Shown piece by piece: positions 40,541-50,322 of a stretch of 64,000 nucleotides of DNA (positions are counted from its first letter, which is position 1; each line of letters begins with the position of its first letter). The position numbers and the translations under genes are program-made. Location of the stretch: assembly GCA_963775335.1 (NCBI GenBank), contig CAVZIJ010000002.1, positions 1,302,001-1,366,000 of the forward strand. The letters are read 5' to 3'. The notes under the pieces were generated by a model. It was not told the DNA's origin. It did no database searches and saw only the letters and a program-made list of their open reading frames with translations. The stretch is from CAVQCX01 sp963775335 (lineage in GTDB: Bacteria > Pseudomonadota > Gammaproteobacteria > Chromatiales > Chromatiaceae).

Positions 40541-41107
40541 GTCCCTCGGCGCCGAGGAGCTCGCCGCGACGGACGCCTGGTGGCGGGCAGCGAGCCGGAC
40601 GTGGTGATGGCCTGCGCCGGGGACGTCCCGACCCTGGAGACCCTCGCCGCCGTGTCGATCCTGCGCGAGCGCATCCCGGAGCTGAGTATCCGGGTGGTCA
40701 ACGTGGTGGACCTGATGACGCTCCAGCCCCGGGAGGAGCACCCCCACGGCCTGCCCGATCGGCATTTCGACGACAGCTTCACCACCGACCGGCCGGTCAT
40801 CTTTGCCTATCACAGCTGCCTCTGGCTGATCCATCGCCTCCCCTACCGCCGGACCAATCACAAGAACCTGCACGTGCGCGGCTACAAAGAGCAGGGCACC
40901 ACCACGCCTTTCGACATGGTCGTGATGCATGAGCTGGACCGCTACCATCTGGTCGCCGACGTCGTGGACCGGGCCCCAGCCGCGCCAACGGGCCGCCTAC
41001 GTGAAGCGGCCTGTGCGCGACCGGCTCATCGGCCACCGCGAGTCTATCCACCAATACGGCCAGGGCCCGCCGGAGGTGCGAGAGTGGACATGGCCCGTTC
41101 CCAAGGA
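40541..41107 (+). pseudogene. Phosphoketolase (xfp) remnant with large internal deletion and frameshifts
   Basis: A short N-terminal piece, 'LGAEELAATDAWWRAAS' (about 40547-40598), is joined directly to the C-terminal region 'EPDVVMACAGDVPTLETLAAV' (from about 40589) in another frame. The C-terminal part runs through 'NVVDLMTLQPREEHPHGL', 'YRRTNHKNLHVRGYKEQGTT' and 'FDMVVMHELDRYHLVADVVDR', then shifts frame again near 40975 to 'AAYVKRPVRDRLIGH' and 'PPEVREWTWP'. Full-length phosphoketolase is about 790 residues, so nearly 600 internal residues, including the TPP core, are missing. It lies between the flippase and glgC and cannot be active. Confidence 0.88.
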
Positions 41108-41159
41108 TCGACGCCCGGGGTACCCGGTAGAGCGACTGCCAGGTGGCGAACGGACGGCC

Positions 41160-42429
41160 TCAGAACAGCAGGTGCAGATGCTGGCCTAGCATGTCGGGAG
41201 TGACCAGCACCACGCCGCCGGGGGTGACCCGGAACTTGCGGAACGTCTTCCTTGGGATCGAGGCCGATGCGGGTCCCGTCGGGGATGCGGCAGCCGCGGT
41301 CGAGCACCGCGCGATGGATGTGGCAGCCGCGTCCGATCTCCACCTCCGGGAGGACTACCGAGTCGTCGACAACGGAGCCGACCTGCAGCTTGACGTTGGA
41401 GAACAGCAGCGTGTTGCGGAGGCTGGCCGCGGAGATCACGCAGCCCCCGGAGACGATGGAGTTGATCACTGTGCCCTGGGCCTGGCCCTCGCCGAGCACG
41501 AACTTGGCCGAGGGCAGCTGGGGCTGGTAGGTGCGGATGGGCCAGAGCCGGTCGTAGAGATCGAGCTCCGGCTCGGGCTCCACCAGCTCCATGTTGGCGC
41601 CCCAATAGGCGTCCACCGTGCCCACGTCGCGCCAGAACGCCTGCTGGCCGGTCACCGGGTCCCGGAACGGGTGGGCCTGCACCCGGTTGCGTCCGATGAT
41701 GGCGGGGATGATGTCCTTGCCGAAGTCGCGATGGGAGTCGAGATTGTGCGCGTCGCGGATGATCTCCTGGTACAGAAATTCGGTATTGAACAGGTAGATG
41801 CCCATGGACGCCAGGGCGATTCCCTGGTTGCCGGGGATGGGCTCCGGGTCTTGGGGCTTCTCGTCGAAATGCAGCACCCGACCGCTGGGGTCCACGGTCA
41901 TCACGCCGAAGCCGCGCGCCTCTTCCAGGGACACCTCGACACAGCCCACGGTCATGTCCGCCTGGGTCTCCAGGTGGTGGGCCAGCATGGTGCCGTAGTC
42001 CATCTTGTAGATGTGATCTCCGGCCAAAACCAGCACGAACTCGGGCTGGTAGGTACGGATGATGTCCAGGTTCTGATAGACGGCGTCGGCGGTGCCGGCG
42101 TACCAGTTCCCGGAGGTACGCTGGGAAGCCGGCAGCACCTCCATGAACTCCCCCAGCTCGGATCGGAACGAGCTCCAGCCCTGCACCAGATGTCGGATCA
42201 GCGAGTGCGCCTTGTACTGGGTGAGCACGCCGATGCGGCGGATACCCGAGTTGACGCAGTTGGACAGGGGGAAATCGATGATGCGGAACTTGCCTCCGAA
42301 GTACACCGCGGGCTTGGCACGCCACTCGGTGAGCTCCTGCAGCCGCGATCCCCGGCCGCCGGCCAGGATCAAGGCCAGGGTGTTGCGGGTCAGGCGGCTG
42401 ACGAAACGCGGGTTGGTCTCATACTGCAT
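41160..42429 (-). CDS. glgC: Glucose-1-phosphate adenylyltransferase GlgC, 1-bp frameshift near the C-terminus
   Basis: The start at 42429 has AAGGAGGA upstream and is preferred to the ATG at 42450. 'ALILAGGRGSRLQELTEWRA' (nucleotide loop), 'RIIDFPLSNCVNSGIRRIGV', 'VLAGDHIYKMDYG' and 'WRDVGTVDAYWGANM' are classic GlgC, followed by left-handed-helix repeats. After 'GLDPKEDV' the frame shifts. The true end, 'RKFRVTPGGVVLVTPDML' through 'HLHLLF', lies in the next frame and stops at 41160. The extra base is at 41242-41243 (GAACGTC). The corrected protein is 422 residues. It makes ADP-glucose for glycogen. Confidence 0.92.
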
Positions 42430-42654
42430 CGCGAGTCCTCCTTCAGACATCGGATCTGCGGATCAGGCGGGGGAGCAACAGCCCTTTGCCCTGTCGCTCC
42501 TTTCGCTTCGCCTGCCAATGCACACAGTCGGAGTACGGCCATTGTCTCAGATCGCAAGGCCGGGTGTGCGGTCGGTGTCGCACCGCGATGAGTGGGAGAT
42601 CGGCTCGCCCGGCTCGCCGAGAAGGCCCGTCTCCTCCAAATCCGCGATCGACGC

Positions 42655-43764
42655 TTAGACGTCCGCGGCCAAGCGGCGGCGCAGGTCGGCCTCGACGGCG
42701 GCGGCATCGCCGCTGAAGACCACCCGGTCCCGACTGTTGGCGATCTGGTAGTCGTACATGGGGTCGTAGTAGTCGACCAGCAGGGTCCGGATCCAGGCCC
42801 GATGCCGATCCACTTCGCCGCTTTGGCGATGCTGCTCCAGCGCCTCGGTCATCGCGGAGCGCACCGCCCGGTGGCGTCCCCCCCCGAGACGCCGGGTGAT
42901 CCGGTCCAGGCTGTCCAGCAGCTGGGCCGACCAGCTCGCGAATCCCGCGTCCGGCCCGTGCAGGGCGCGGTGCTCCGCCAAGGCCTCGACGACATACTCC
43001 TCCAACGTGATCTGCACGCGCTCCTCGAGGGACGCCTCCAGCACCACCAACGGGGCGCGTTTCAAGGCGTCATAGATCAAAGGAGGCAAATGGCGGGAGC
43101 CGATGGCACGGCTCTCGTCCTCCACGGGCAGCAGGCGGTTGCCCCGGGCACGGTGTCGGAGCAGGGCGATGGACAGGGCATTCTCGAAGGCGATCTGACT
43201 CGGCTGCGGACTCGCGTGGCACCCGAAGGCCGAGCCCCGGTGCCAAGCCAGTCGCTCCAGGTCCAGAGCCGGCTCTACACGGGCCAGGATTCGCGTCTTG
43301 CCGACGCCGGTACGCCCGCCGATGACCAAGGGGCGGATCTCCCGGGCCGCGTGCTCCAGCTCCTGCAGCAGGAACCTGCGCAGCGCCTTGTAACCGCCCT
43401 GGACCCGCGGATAGGCGATCCCGGTCGCCTCGTAGAGCCACTGCTGGCTGATCTTGGAGCGCATCCCGCCGCGGAAGCAGTAGAGCGCCCCCTCGGGGTG
43501 ACGTCGGGCGAACGCCGCCCAAGCCGCCACGCGTTCGGCCTTGGCTGTGTCGCGCACCAGCTCATGGCCCAGCTCGACGGCGGCTTCCTGCCCCAGCTCG
43601 GCGTAGCGGATGCCGATCTCGTGGCGCTCGGCGTCGTCGATCAGCGGGTGATTCTCGGCCACCGGGAACGCGCCCTGGGCGAACTCCACCGGGGCCCGCA
43701 CATCGAGCAGGGGGACCTCCTCCAGGAACAGGCGGCGGTAGTCGTCGATGACCCGGGGATTCAT
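42655..43764 (-). CDS. mnmH: tRNA 2-selenouridine synthase MnmH (SelU)
   Basis: 369 residues. The N-terminal rhodanese domain has the catalytic Cys96 in 'LYCFRGGMRSKISQQW'. The C-terminal P-loop domain has Walker A 'GGRTGVGKT' (149-157). It replaces sulfur by selenium at the wobble 2-thiouridine of tRNA Lys/Glu/Gln, using selenophosphate. The selD gene lies 133 bp upstream on the same strand, giving donor and user together. The gene ends with an intact GACGTC. Confidence 0.95.
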   Translation of the reverse strand: MNPRVIDDYRRLFLEEVPLLDVRAPVEFAQGAFPVAENHPLIDDAERHEIGIRYAELGQEAAVELGHELVRDTAKAERVAAWAAFARRHPEGALYCFRGGMRSKISQQWLYEATGIAYPRVQGGYKALRRFLLQELEHAAREIRPLVIGGRTGVGKTRILARVEPALDLERLAWHRGSAFGCHASPQPSQIAFENALSIALLRHRARGNRLLPVEDESRAIGSRHLPPLIYDALKRAPLVVLEASLEERVQITLEEYVVEALAEHRALHGPDAGFASWSAQLLDSLDRITRRLGGGRHRAVRSAMTEALEQHRQSGEVDRHRAWIRTLLVDYYDPMYDYQIANSRDRVVFSGDAAAVEADLRRRLAADV

Positions 43765-43897
43765 GGGCAGTCAGCGTAGTGCGTCAGGTATTCGCCGCGC
43801 GCCAACCTACACTGGGCGGGATCGCGAGAGCCGCCCATAGGTGGGGTCGCGAAGCTACCCGAGGCGTCAGGCGAGCGCGCGGACTCACGGCGGTCAT

Positions 43898-44956
43898 TCA
43901 GACCACGCTGATCAGGGGCCCTTCCCCCGGCTCCAGAAGCCGCCCGATAGGGGCCAGATCCAGGCCAGCCTCGCCGGTCAGCGCGAGGAACCCCCCCTCG
44001 CCCTCGGGGGCAACGGCCACCAGCAAACCGCCGGAGGTCTGGGGGTCGCATAGCAGCTGGCGTTGGACGTCGGTCATCGGGCCCACCCGGTGACCGTAGC
44101 TGTCAAAGTTGCGCCGGGCCCCGCCCGGGGAGCAGCCCAATGCCAGGTAATCTTCGACATGCGGCAGCTTGGGCACCGCGGCGTAGTCGATCTCGGCCCG
44201 CACCCCGCTGCCCTCGCACATCTCGCGCAGGTGCCCGAGCAGCCCGAAGCCGGTGACGTCGGTCAAGGCGTGCACTGCTGGGAGGGCGCCGAGGGACGTA
44301 CCGATGCGGTTGAGCCGGCACATGGTGTCGGGCGCGAGGCGCGCATGCTCGGGCCGCAGCTTCTTCTGCTTCTGGGCGGTGGTGAGGATACCGATGCCCA
44401 GGGGCTTGGTGAGGTAGAGGCGGCAACCGGGCTCGGCGGTGCTGTTGCGCTTGAGGTGTGCGTTGTCGACGATGCCGGTGACGGCCAGCCCGAAGATCGG
44501 CTCCGGCGAGTCGATGGAGTGTCCGCCGGCCAGGGGGATGCCGGCGTCCCCGCAGGCGGCCCGGCCCCCGTCGACGACCTGGGCGGCAACATCCGGCCCC
44601 AGCTTGTCTATGGGCCAGCCGAGCACCGCGATCGCCATCAGCGGCTGCCCGCCCATGGCATAGACGTCGCTGATGGCATTGGTCGCAGCGATGCGCCCGA
44701 ACTCGAATGGGTCGTCCACGATGGGCATGAAGAAATCGGTGGTGCTGATCACCGAGCGCCCGTCCCCGAGGTCAAAGGCGGCAGCGTCGTCCCGCGACTC
44801 GTTGCCGACGAGCAGGCGGGGCTCGGGGCTGACCGCAAACCCGCTGTTGAGGATCTGCTCCAGCAGATTGGGGGCGATCTTGCAGCCGCATCCGGAGCCG
44901 TGGCTGAGCTCGGTCATGCGCACCGGGGACTGGGCAGGGTAGGCAAACGGTTCCAT
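43898..44956 (-). CDS. selD: Selenide, water dikinase SelD (selenophosphate synthase)
   Basis: 352 residues from the ATG at 44956; M14 at 44917 is an alternative start. The glycine-rich catalytic loop 'SHGSGCGCK' carries Cys at the position that is Sec or Cys in SelD, with the active Lys next to it. 'VISTTDFFMPIVDDPFEFG', 'AMGGQPLMAIAVLGWP' and 'GGHSIDSPEPIFGLAVTG' are family blocks. It makes selenophosphate from selenide and ATP, here for MnmH. No selA/selB/selC is in the window. Confidence 0.95.
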   Translation of the reverse strand: MEPFAYPAQSPVRMTELSHGSGCGCKIAPNLLEQILNSGFAVSPEPRLLVGNESRDDAAAFDLGDGRSVISTTDFFMPIVDDPFEFGRIAATNAISDVYAMGGQPLMAIAVLGWPIDKLGPDVAAQVVDGGRAACGDAGIPLAGGHSIDSPEPIFGLAVTGIVDNAHLKRNSTAEPGCRLYLTKPLGIGILTTAQKQKKLRPEHARLAPDTMCRLNRIGTSLGALPAVHALTDVTGFGLLGHLREMCEGSGVRAEIDYAAVPKLPHVEDYLALGCSPGGARRNFDSYGHRVGPMTDVQRQLLCDPQTSGGLLVAVAPEGEGGFLALTGEAGLDLAPIGRLLEPGEGPLISVV

Positions 44957-45116
44957 GGCGGAAAAGGATCGGTCAGGGGGACGGCGATTCTAACATCCCG
45001 CGAGCCTGACCCCGGGGAGCCGGTCCTCGACCAGTGGGATTGGGTACGAAAACGGTGATCGGCCCCCCCGGCCTTCTCCGGCGGGGAGAGGGAGGGAAAA
45101 CGGCCAAACGGGGGAG

Positions 45117-47948
45117 CTAGCGCAGGCGCTCCAAGCGCGCCCGCAGGCTTGCGGCCTGGTCGGGCGGCAGCGGGCCGGTGAGCAGAATCTCGCGTTTCAG
45201 GGCGTGCGCCTGCCGGGTCGCGTCGTCGCGCTCGCGCTCTGCCATAGCGCGGGCGAGTCGCTGCACCTGGTGGGCGAGCCGGGACTCCCGCTCCTCTGGG
45301 GGCGACTCGATCCCGAGCAGGATCTCCAGATCCAGGCAGAGGGAGCGGTAGTGCTCGTGATTACGCGCTAGAGACTGACTCAGACGCTCGCGCGCTGCCG
45401 CGTCCGCGGTCGCCGCCAAGGCCGATTCGAGCCGCAACTCCAGGAGCTCCAAGGCTTGTTTGTCTTCAAGCGGCGGCAATTCCCGCCATGCGTCGCTCAG
45501 GCTCGCGCCGACCTCGCCGGGCACTTCACCCCGAAGGGCGCCCTGCTCGGCACGCTCACACAGGTCGGCGTAGGCCCGCAGGGTCTGCAGCTCTTCAGCC
45601 TGCCGGGCCGCCAGTGCGGACTCGATCCGACGCTCCAGGGCACGACTCGCCCGCTCCAGTCGAGTCTCCAGGGTCTTGCGCTCCTTGGCGGGCAGCGGCC
45701 CCAGCCCCTTGAAGGCCTCCGTCAACCGCTGAGCGTCGCCGCGGCGGGCGAGTACCTCTGCATGTCCCAGCTGGGCCAAGGACTCCATCTGGGAACACAC
45801 CTCTACTGCCTGTGCCAGGGTCTCCTCCCGGTCCTTGCGGGCGACCTGTCGCTGGGCATGCTCGCGCTGGAATACCCGGTCCAGGGCCGAGTGGAAGCGC
45901 TCCCAGAGCCGCTTCTCGTCGCGCTGGGAGGAGCTGACCGTGACCTGCCAGGCCTCGCGCAGGCGCCTGGCCGCCTCTCCTGCTCCGTGGGCGTCTTCGG
46001 CCGTGGCCAACGCCTCGGCCTGCTCGGCGACAGCCTGGCGCTGGAGCCAGTTGCGGCGGCGCTCGGCGTCGAGGTGCTCTTCCAAAGCAGCGATGGCCTC
46101 GTCGTAGCGGGCCTTTACCACCTGCCACCCCGCCCGGTCCACGGCGCCCTGCTGGCGCCACTCGCGCCGGAGCCGGTGCACGGTCTTGTCGAGGTGCCGC
46201 CAGTCCGGCTTCTCCCAATCGGTATCGTGCTCCAAGCGCTCGAGCTGCTCGCAGATGTCCCCGCGACGCTCCAGATGCTCCCTGCGGGCCTCGGCGGCCT
46301 TGCGCCGTTCCTCGAGCACCGGCTCCATGGCACGGTTGCAGGCGGCGTCGAAGCGCTCCCACAGGGCCTTGCCGCCGTGATCGAGGCGACCGAGGCGGGT
46401 CCATTCTTCGCGCAGCCCCTTCACGGCCTCCGCCACCTTTTCGGCCGCCAGGCCGGGATCATGCAGGCCCACGGCGCGCCCGATCAGCTCTTCGCGCGCC
46501 TGGTCCGAGCCCCAATGGCGCCAGGAGCGCAGATCGGCGAGGCGGGGCCCTGCGGCCTTGAGGCGCGCCTCCAGATTCTGGCGTTTGGCGGGGGGCACTC
46601 CGTACAGCGTGCGCACCAGGTCCGTGGCACGCTTGTGACTGCGCAGGGCCGGCTCCAGGTTGTCCTGATCGAGCGCCTGCTCCAGCTCGTTCACGGCCGA
46701 CTCCGCGGTGTCGAAGCGCTCGCGCTCGTATTGCTTGTGCTCAGCCAGCTCCTGCTGAAGCGCACGGACGCGGCGCTCCAAGACCCGATGACGCTCCGCA
46801 AGCGACCTCTCCCCCGCTACGGGCAGCTGGTCCAGATCCCGCGCCAGAGCCCGCACCGACCGCTCGTCGGGCATCTCCCCGGCGCCCTCAGCCGCCCGAA
46901 CGCGGTCCTCGATGGCGTCCAAGGCCTGGGCCCGGGCGATCTCTGCGGAGACGAGGCGTAGGCCCTCCTCGATGCCGACCACCAGCGAGTGGAAACGCTC
47001 CTCCGTTTGTGCGGAAACCGCAGGCGTGTCATCGCCGAGCAGCAGCCTCCAGGCCGCCTGGACCTCCGCCAAGCGGGCCTGGCGAACCCGGGGCGGGTGC
47101 TCGTCCGCCTCGTCGCGCAGCTGCTCGAGCTCGACGCAAAGGGCTTCTCGGTGGCGCTGGATCTCGGTCGCCCGGGCGCGCTCGGCCCGGTAGGTCTCAA
47201 GGCGCACCTCGAAGGCCTGCACCGCTTCTGCATATGCCTTGCGCTCGAGGGCCCCGGCGTCCGATTCGATCTCCGCCCAGCGAGTGCGGATGCGTAGCCA
47301 GGCGGCCTCATCCGCCGGCCAGCTCTCGCCCCGGCCCCGGGCAGACAGCTCCTGGGTAAGGGCATGACGCTCCGCCTGGCGCTCCCGGGCCTCGTGGATC
47401 GCTGCCAGGCGCTGACGGACGCTCTGGGCGACCCGCTTGTCCCGGTTGCGCGCCGCCTTCTCGATCTCCTTCAGTGCCTCCTCGGTACGCACCCGCTCGG
47501 CGGCGGCGAATCGAACCTCCGGCGCGCTGTCCTCGCGGGCCAGCCGGGTCAACGCCTGCTCGTCAGTCAGGAGGCCGACGGCGGACAGCCGCACCCGCGG
47601 CAGAGGGCAGTCGCGAGCCATCTGGGCCGTGAGGGCCGGGTCGTCGCACACCGGGAGGGCCTCGATCAGGAGGTCCTCGGGTGCCGTGCCACCGTCGGGC
47701 GTAGCCCGCAGCAGCACGCGCAGGCGCTGTCGGGCGGCGTCGCTGACCGGGGACCCGACCGCAGCCAGGCCCACCAGGAGGTGCAAATCATCCAGGCGGC
47801 GGATCGCCGCACGGCGCACATCCTGGGAAGGGTCGTGCTTCACGAGCTGCGCCAGTATCCCTGGTTCCAGCTCCTGCTCGCCCACGGCCTCCAGCCGGAC
47901 CAGGGGATCGGAATGCTGCCAACGGGGTTTGATCCACTTCTTCAGCAT
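45117..47948 (-). CDS. Large DUF349 repeat protein
   Basis: 943 residues, almost entirely helical and charged. The N-terminal 180 residues resemble HEAT-like repeats ('PLVRLEAVGEQELEPGILAQ', 'RRAAIRRLDDLHLL'). The rest is a series of DUF349-type segments with the recurrent pattern 'W..A..RDEKRLWERFHSALD', for example 'LDHGGKALWERFDAACNRAM'. DUF349 proteins are widespread in gammaproteobacteria and their function is unknown. The gene is isolated, with 160 bp to selD downstream. Confidence 0.88.
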   Translation of the reverse strand: MLKKWIKPRWQHSDPLVRLEAVGEQELEPGILAQLVKHDPSQDVRRAAIRRLDDLHLLVGLAAVGSPVSDAARQRLRVLLRATPDGGTAPEDLLIEALPVCDDPALTAQMARDCPLPRVRLSAVGLLTDEQALTRLAREDSAPEVRFAAAERVRTEEALKEIEKAARNRDKRVAQSVRQRLAAIHEARERQAERHALTQELSARGRGESWPADEAAWLRIRTRWAEIESDAGALERKAYAEAVQAFEVRLETYRAERARATEIQRHREALCVELEQLRDEADEHPPRVRQARLAEVQAAWRLLLGDDTPAVSAQTEERFHSLVVGIEEGLRLVSAEIARAQALDAIEDRVRAAEGAGEMPDERSVRALARDLDQLPVAGERSLAERHRVLERRVRALQQELAEHKQYERERFDTAESAVNELEQALDQDNLEPALRSHKRATDLVRTLYGVPPAKRQNLEARLKAAGPRLADLRSWRHWGSDQAREELIGRAVGLHDPGLAAEKVAEAVKGLREEWTRLGRLDHGGKALWERFDAACNRAMEPVLEERRKAAEARREHLERRGDICEQLERLEHDTDWEKPDWRHLDKTVHRLRREWRQQGAVDRAGWQVVKARYDEAIAALEEHLDAERRRNWLQRQAVAEQAEALATAEDAHGAGEAARRLREAWQVTVSSSQRDEKRLWERFHSALDRVFQREHAQRQVARKDREETLAQAVEVCSQMESLAQLGHAEVLARRGDAQRLTEAFKGLGPLPAKERKTLETRLERASRALERRIESALAARQAEELQTLRAYADLCERAEQGALRGEVPGEVGASLSDAWRELPPLEDKQALELLELRLESALAATADAAARERLSQSLARNHEHYRSLCLDLEILLGIESPPEERESRLAHQVQRLARAMAERERDDATRQAHALKREILLTGPLPPDQAASLRARLERLR

Positions 47949-48060
47949 GGCTGTCGAACGCTCGTGCTCGCTGTCAGGGGGCGGCCGCGGTAAAGCCGGA
48001 CGCGGCGGGCTGGCGCCATTGTAAACCGGGGCGCGGCCGGCGCATCGGCCGGGGTGTGAC

Positions 48061-48212
48061 TCAGCGCCAATATTTCCAAGCGAGCAACGCGCTCAGCCAA
48101 GGATGCCCGCTGGTGTGGCTCGGGATGGAGGTCGGGTCATAGGGCTGCGTGCCGGCGATCGCCTCGGCGGCCAGCAGCCCGCCGCTGTGGTCATGGTCTT
48201 GGGGTTCAACAT
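48061..48212 (-). pseudogene. Possible 50-residue small protein gene with a 1-bp deletion
   Basis: An ATG at 48212 follows a strong ribosome site (TTAGGAGAAAGACC), but its own frame gives an unconvincing peptide. The overlapping frame ending at 48061 reads like a real protein: 'HDHSGGLLAAEAIAGTQPYD', then 'PTSIPSHTSGHPWLSALLAWKYWR'. One missing base just after the start would join them. Family unknown. It could also be a coincidence. Confidence 0.35.
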
Positions 48213-48301
48213 GGTCTTTCTCCTAAAAGTCCCGGCTTGGATCGAACAGGCCGGTTCGGCCGGGCTTGAGGTCGACTCTAGGGGCACCGTAATCATCAAA
48301 A

Positions 48302-48339
48302 GATCGTTTGATATTATTCAAACAATCGTCATTGACGAT
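48302..48339. promoter_or_regulatory. Two adjacent AT-rich dyads upstream of the DUF5619-like gene
   Basis: First dyad: GATCGTTTGA (48302-48311), TATTAT spacer, TCAAACAATC (48318-48327), matching at 9 of 10 pairs. Second dyad: ATCGTCA (48325-48331), one-base spacer, TGACGAT (48333-48339), perfect. They share bases 48325-48327. They lie about 100 bp upstream of the start at 48438 in DNA much richer in AT than its surroundings, as expected for an operator/promoter. Regulator unknown. Confidence 0.4.
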
Positions 48340-48437
48340 CATTGGCTGCGGGAGCCACCGGCGGTACGCGGCGGATGACCTGCGGACAGGGTAAGCTTCA
48401 GGTATCGGCGAGGGCCCACGACCTGCAGGAATGACCC

Positions 48438-48758
48438 TTGGACGTCTGCAACATCCGCACCGAGACCGACCTGACCGGCATCGACCTGGTGGAGATCGAT
48501 CCGGAGACCCCCCTCCCGGACTATCTCGCCGCCATGCGGCTCGCCAACCGAACCGCCGACGAACGCCTCGGCGAGCCCATGCTGCTGTCTTGGTACGACC
48601 GGGACCGGGATTTCGAGTCGCCGCAGCACTCCAGCGAGTGCCATTCCGCCAGCGCCGTACCCGGCTACGTGGACTACGGCATCTACCACGGCGCCAAGCT
48701 CAAGGTAGACATCGAGCGGGGCCGTTTCGTGTTCTTCTACCTGCCGCTGGATCTATGA
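48438..48758 (+). CDS. DUF5619-like small protein (106 aa)
   Basis: 106 residues from a TTG at 48438, with AGGAATG a few bases upstream; no ATG is available in frame. Conserved-looking core: 'LLSWYDRDRDFESPQHSSEC' and 'GYVDYGIYHGAKLKVDIERG', ending 'RFVFFYLPLDL'. The pattern recalls DUF5619 proteins of unknown function found in Chromatiales-like bacteria and archaea (from memory). No signal peptide or membrane segment. The glycosyltransferase gene follows 88 bp downstream on the same strand. Confidence 0.72.
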   Translation: MDVCNIRTETDLTGIDLVEIDPETPLPDYLAAMRLANRTADERLGEPMLLSWYDRDRDFESPQHSSECHSASAVPGYVDYGIYHGAKLKVDIERGRFVFFYLPLDL

Positions 48759-48846
48759 GCCCGCGGCTGCCGCCGGGCGGGCGAGCGCGGGCACCCGCCT
48801 GAAGCAGTAGACTTTCCGTCCGCTTCGATGCTGCGAGATCCTCGCC

Positions 48847-50112
48847 TTGTCCTGCACGCCCGCCCAAGAGCGCAATGCCCCCTCTACGGCCCACACCGCC
48901 GGGGCGCCGCGGCCTCGCCTGCTGGTGTACACGCACGTCTTTCCAAACAGCGTTCAGCCCCAGATGGGCGTGTTCGTGCGCGAGCGCATGTTCCGGGTTG
49001 CCCGGGAACTGCCCCTGGTCGTAGTGGCGCCGGTACCCTGGTTTCCCTTCCAGGGGCTGATCCGCCGCTTCCGCCCCGGCTTCCGGCCCGAACCGCCGCG
49101 CCTGGAGATACAGGAAGGGATCGAGGTCCTCCACCCCCGCTTTCTCTCGGTCCCCGGAGCATTCAAGTTCCTCGACGGGCTGTTCGAAGGGCTGGGCAGC
49201 CTACCTACGCTGTTGAGGCTGCGCCGGCGCTTCGGCTTCGACCTGATCGATGCCCATTTTTCCTACCCGGACGGGGTGGCCGCCATGGTGATCGCCCGGC
49301 TGCTCGGGCTACCCTACACGGTGACCCTGAGGGGGCCCATCACGCGCATCCGCAAGACTCGCGTGCGCCGCATGCAGACGCGCATCGCTCTGAGCGGCGC
49401 CGCCCGGGTGTTCTCGGTGGCCGACTCTCTGAGGCGCGACGCCATCGCCATCGGAGTAGCGCCGGATCAGGTCCAGGTGGTCGCCAACGGCGTGGACCTG
49501 GACAAATTTCATCCGGAGCCGCGCGATGCGTGCCGCCGCAAGTTGGGGCTTCCCGCCGACGCCCGGATACTCATATCGGTCGGCGGCCTCGCCGAGCGAA
49601 AGGGCTTCCATCGCGTGATCGAGACGCTGCCCCGGCTGATCGAGCGCTACCAAAACCTGCACCTCATCATCGCTGGGGGCGACAACCCCGAAGGTCATTG
49701 GGAGCAGCGCCTGCGCCGGCAGGTCTCCGAGGCCCGCCTGCAGGACCGTGTGCATTTTCTGGGGGTCGTTCCGCCGGATCGGCTGCGCGAGGTCTACGCC
49801 GCCGGCGACGTGTTCGTGCTGGCCACGCGTTTCGAGGGGTGGGCGAACGTCTTCCTGGAGGCCTCCGCCTGCGGCTTGCCGATCGTCACGACCGACGTGG
49901 GGGGCAACCCGGAGGTTGTCTCCTCCGCCCAGATCGGCATCCTGGTGCCCTACGGCGATTCGGCTGCACTGGCCGGGGCACTCGACGACGCCCTGAGCCG
50001 CGACTGGGACCGCCAGGCGATCCTCGGCCATGCGAGGGCCAACGCTTGGCAGACCCGTATCCCGCTGCTGGTGGAGGCGTTCCAGCGGCTGCACAGGGCG
50101 GCTTTGGAGTAG
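48847..50112 (+). CDS. Glycosyltransferase family 4 protein
   Basis: 421 residues. The start is a TTG at 48847; the homologous part begins near 'RLLVYTHVFPNSVQPQMGVF'. It is a GT-B fold: N-terminal domain with 'DLIDAHFSYPDGVAAMVIAR', C-terminal domain with 'ILISVGGLAERKGFHRVIE', 'VHFLGVVPPDRLREVYAAGD' and the donor-binding EX7E motif 'FEGWANVFLEASACGLPIV'. It would transfer a sugar from a nucleotide donor to an envelope glycan. It stands alone, without an obvious glycan cluster. GAACGTC at 49841 is natural here. Confidence 0.9.
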   Translation: MSCTPAQERNAPSTAHTAGAPRPRLLVYTHVFPNSVQPQMGVFVRERMFRVARELPLVVVAPVPWFPFQGLIRRFRPGFRPEPPRLEIQEGIEVLHPRFLSVPGAFKFLDGLFEGLGSLPTLLRLRRRFGFDLIDAHFSYPDGVAAMVIARLLGLPYTVTLRGPITRIRKTRVRRMQTRIALSGAARVFSVADSLRRDAIAIGVAPDQVQVVANGVDLDKFHPEPRDACRRKLGLPADARILISVGGLAERKGFHRVIETLPRLIERYQNLHLIIAGGDNPEGHWEQRLRRQVSEARLQDRVHFLGVVPPDRLREVYAAGDVFVLATRFEGWANVFLEASACGLPIVTTDVGGNPEVVSSAQIGILVPYGDSAALAGALDDALSRDWDRQAILGHARANAWQTRIPLLVEAFQRLHRAALE

Positions 50113-50322
50113 AAAACGCTCGATTCCCCGATCGATCGGCGCGGACCGGTACTGCGTGCCTGTCTAGACATCCAGTATGGCGGCGGACGAGCCATCCAGG
50201 GGCACCAGGCTTTGGTCCAAGCATAATGCACGGAGCAAAGCCCCGTGGCCGGCGCCTACGCGGGGGTTGATCCGGGGGCAGGTCCGCAGCCGGTAATCGG
50301 CGTATCGGCCCTTCAAGGTCGA

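Noticed and set aside
38800..40932. 710-codon open frame on the plus strand
   Set aside because: Antisense to the flippase; Gln/His/Arg/Asp-rich composition typical of an antisense frame; only its far end overlaps the phosphoketolase remnant, in the wrong frame.
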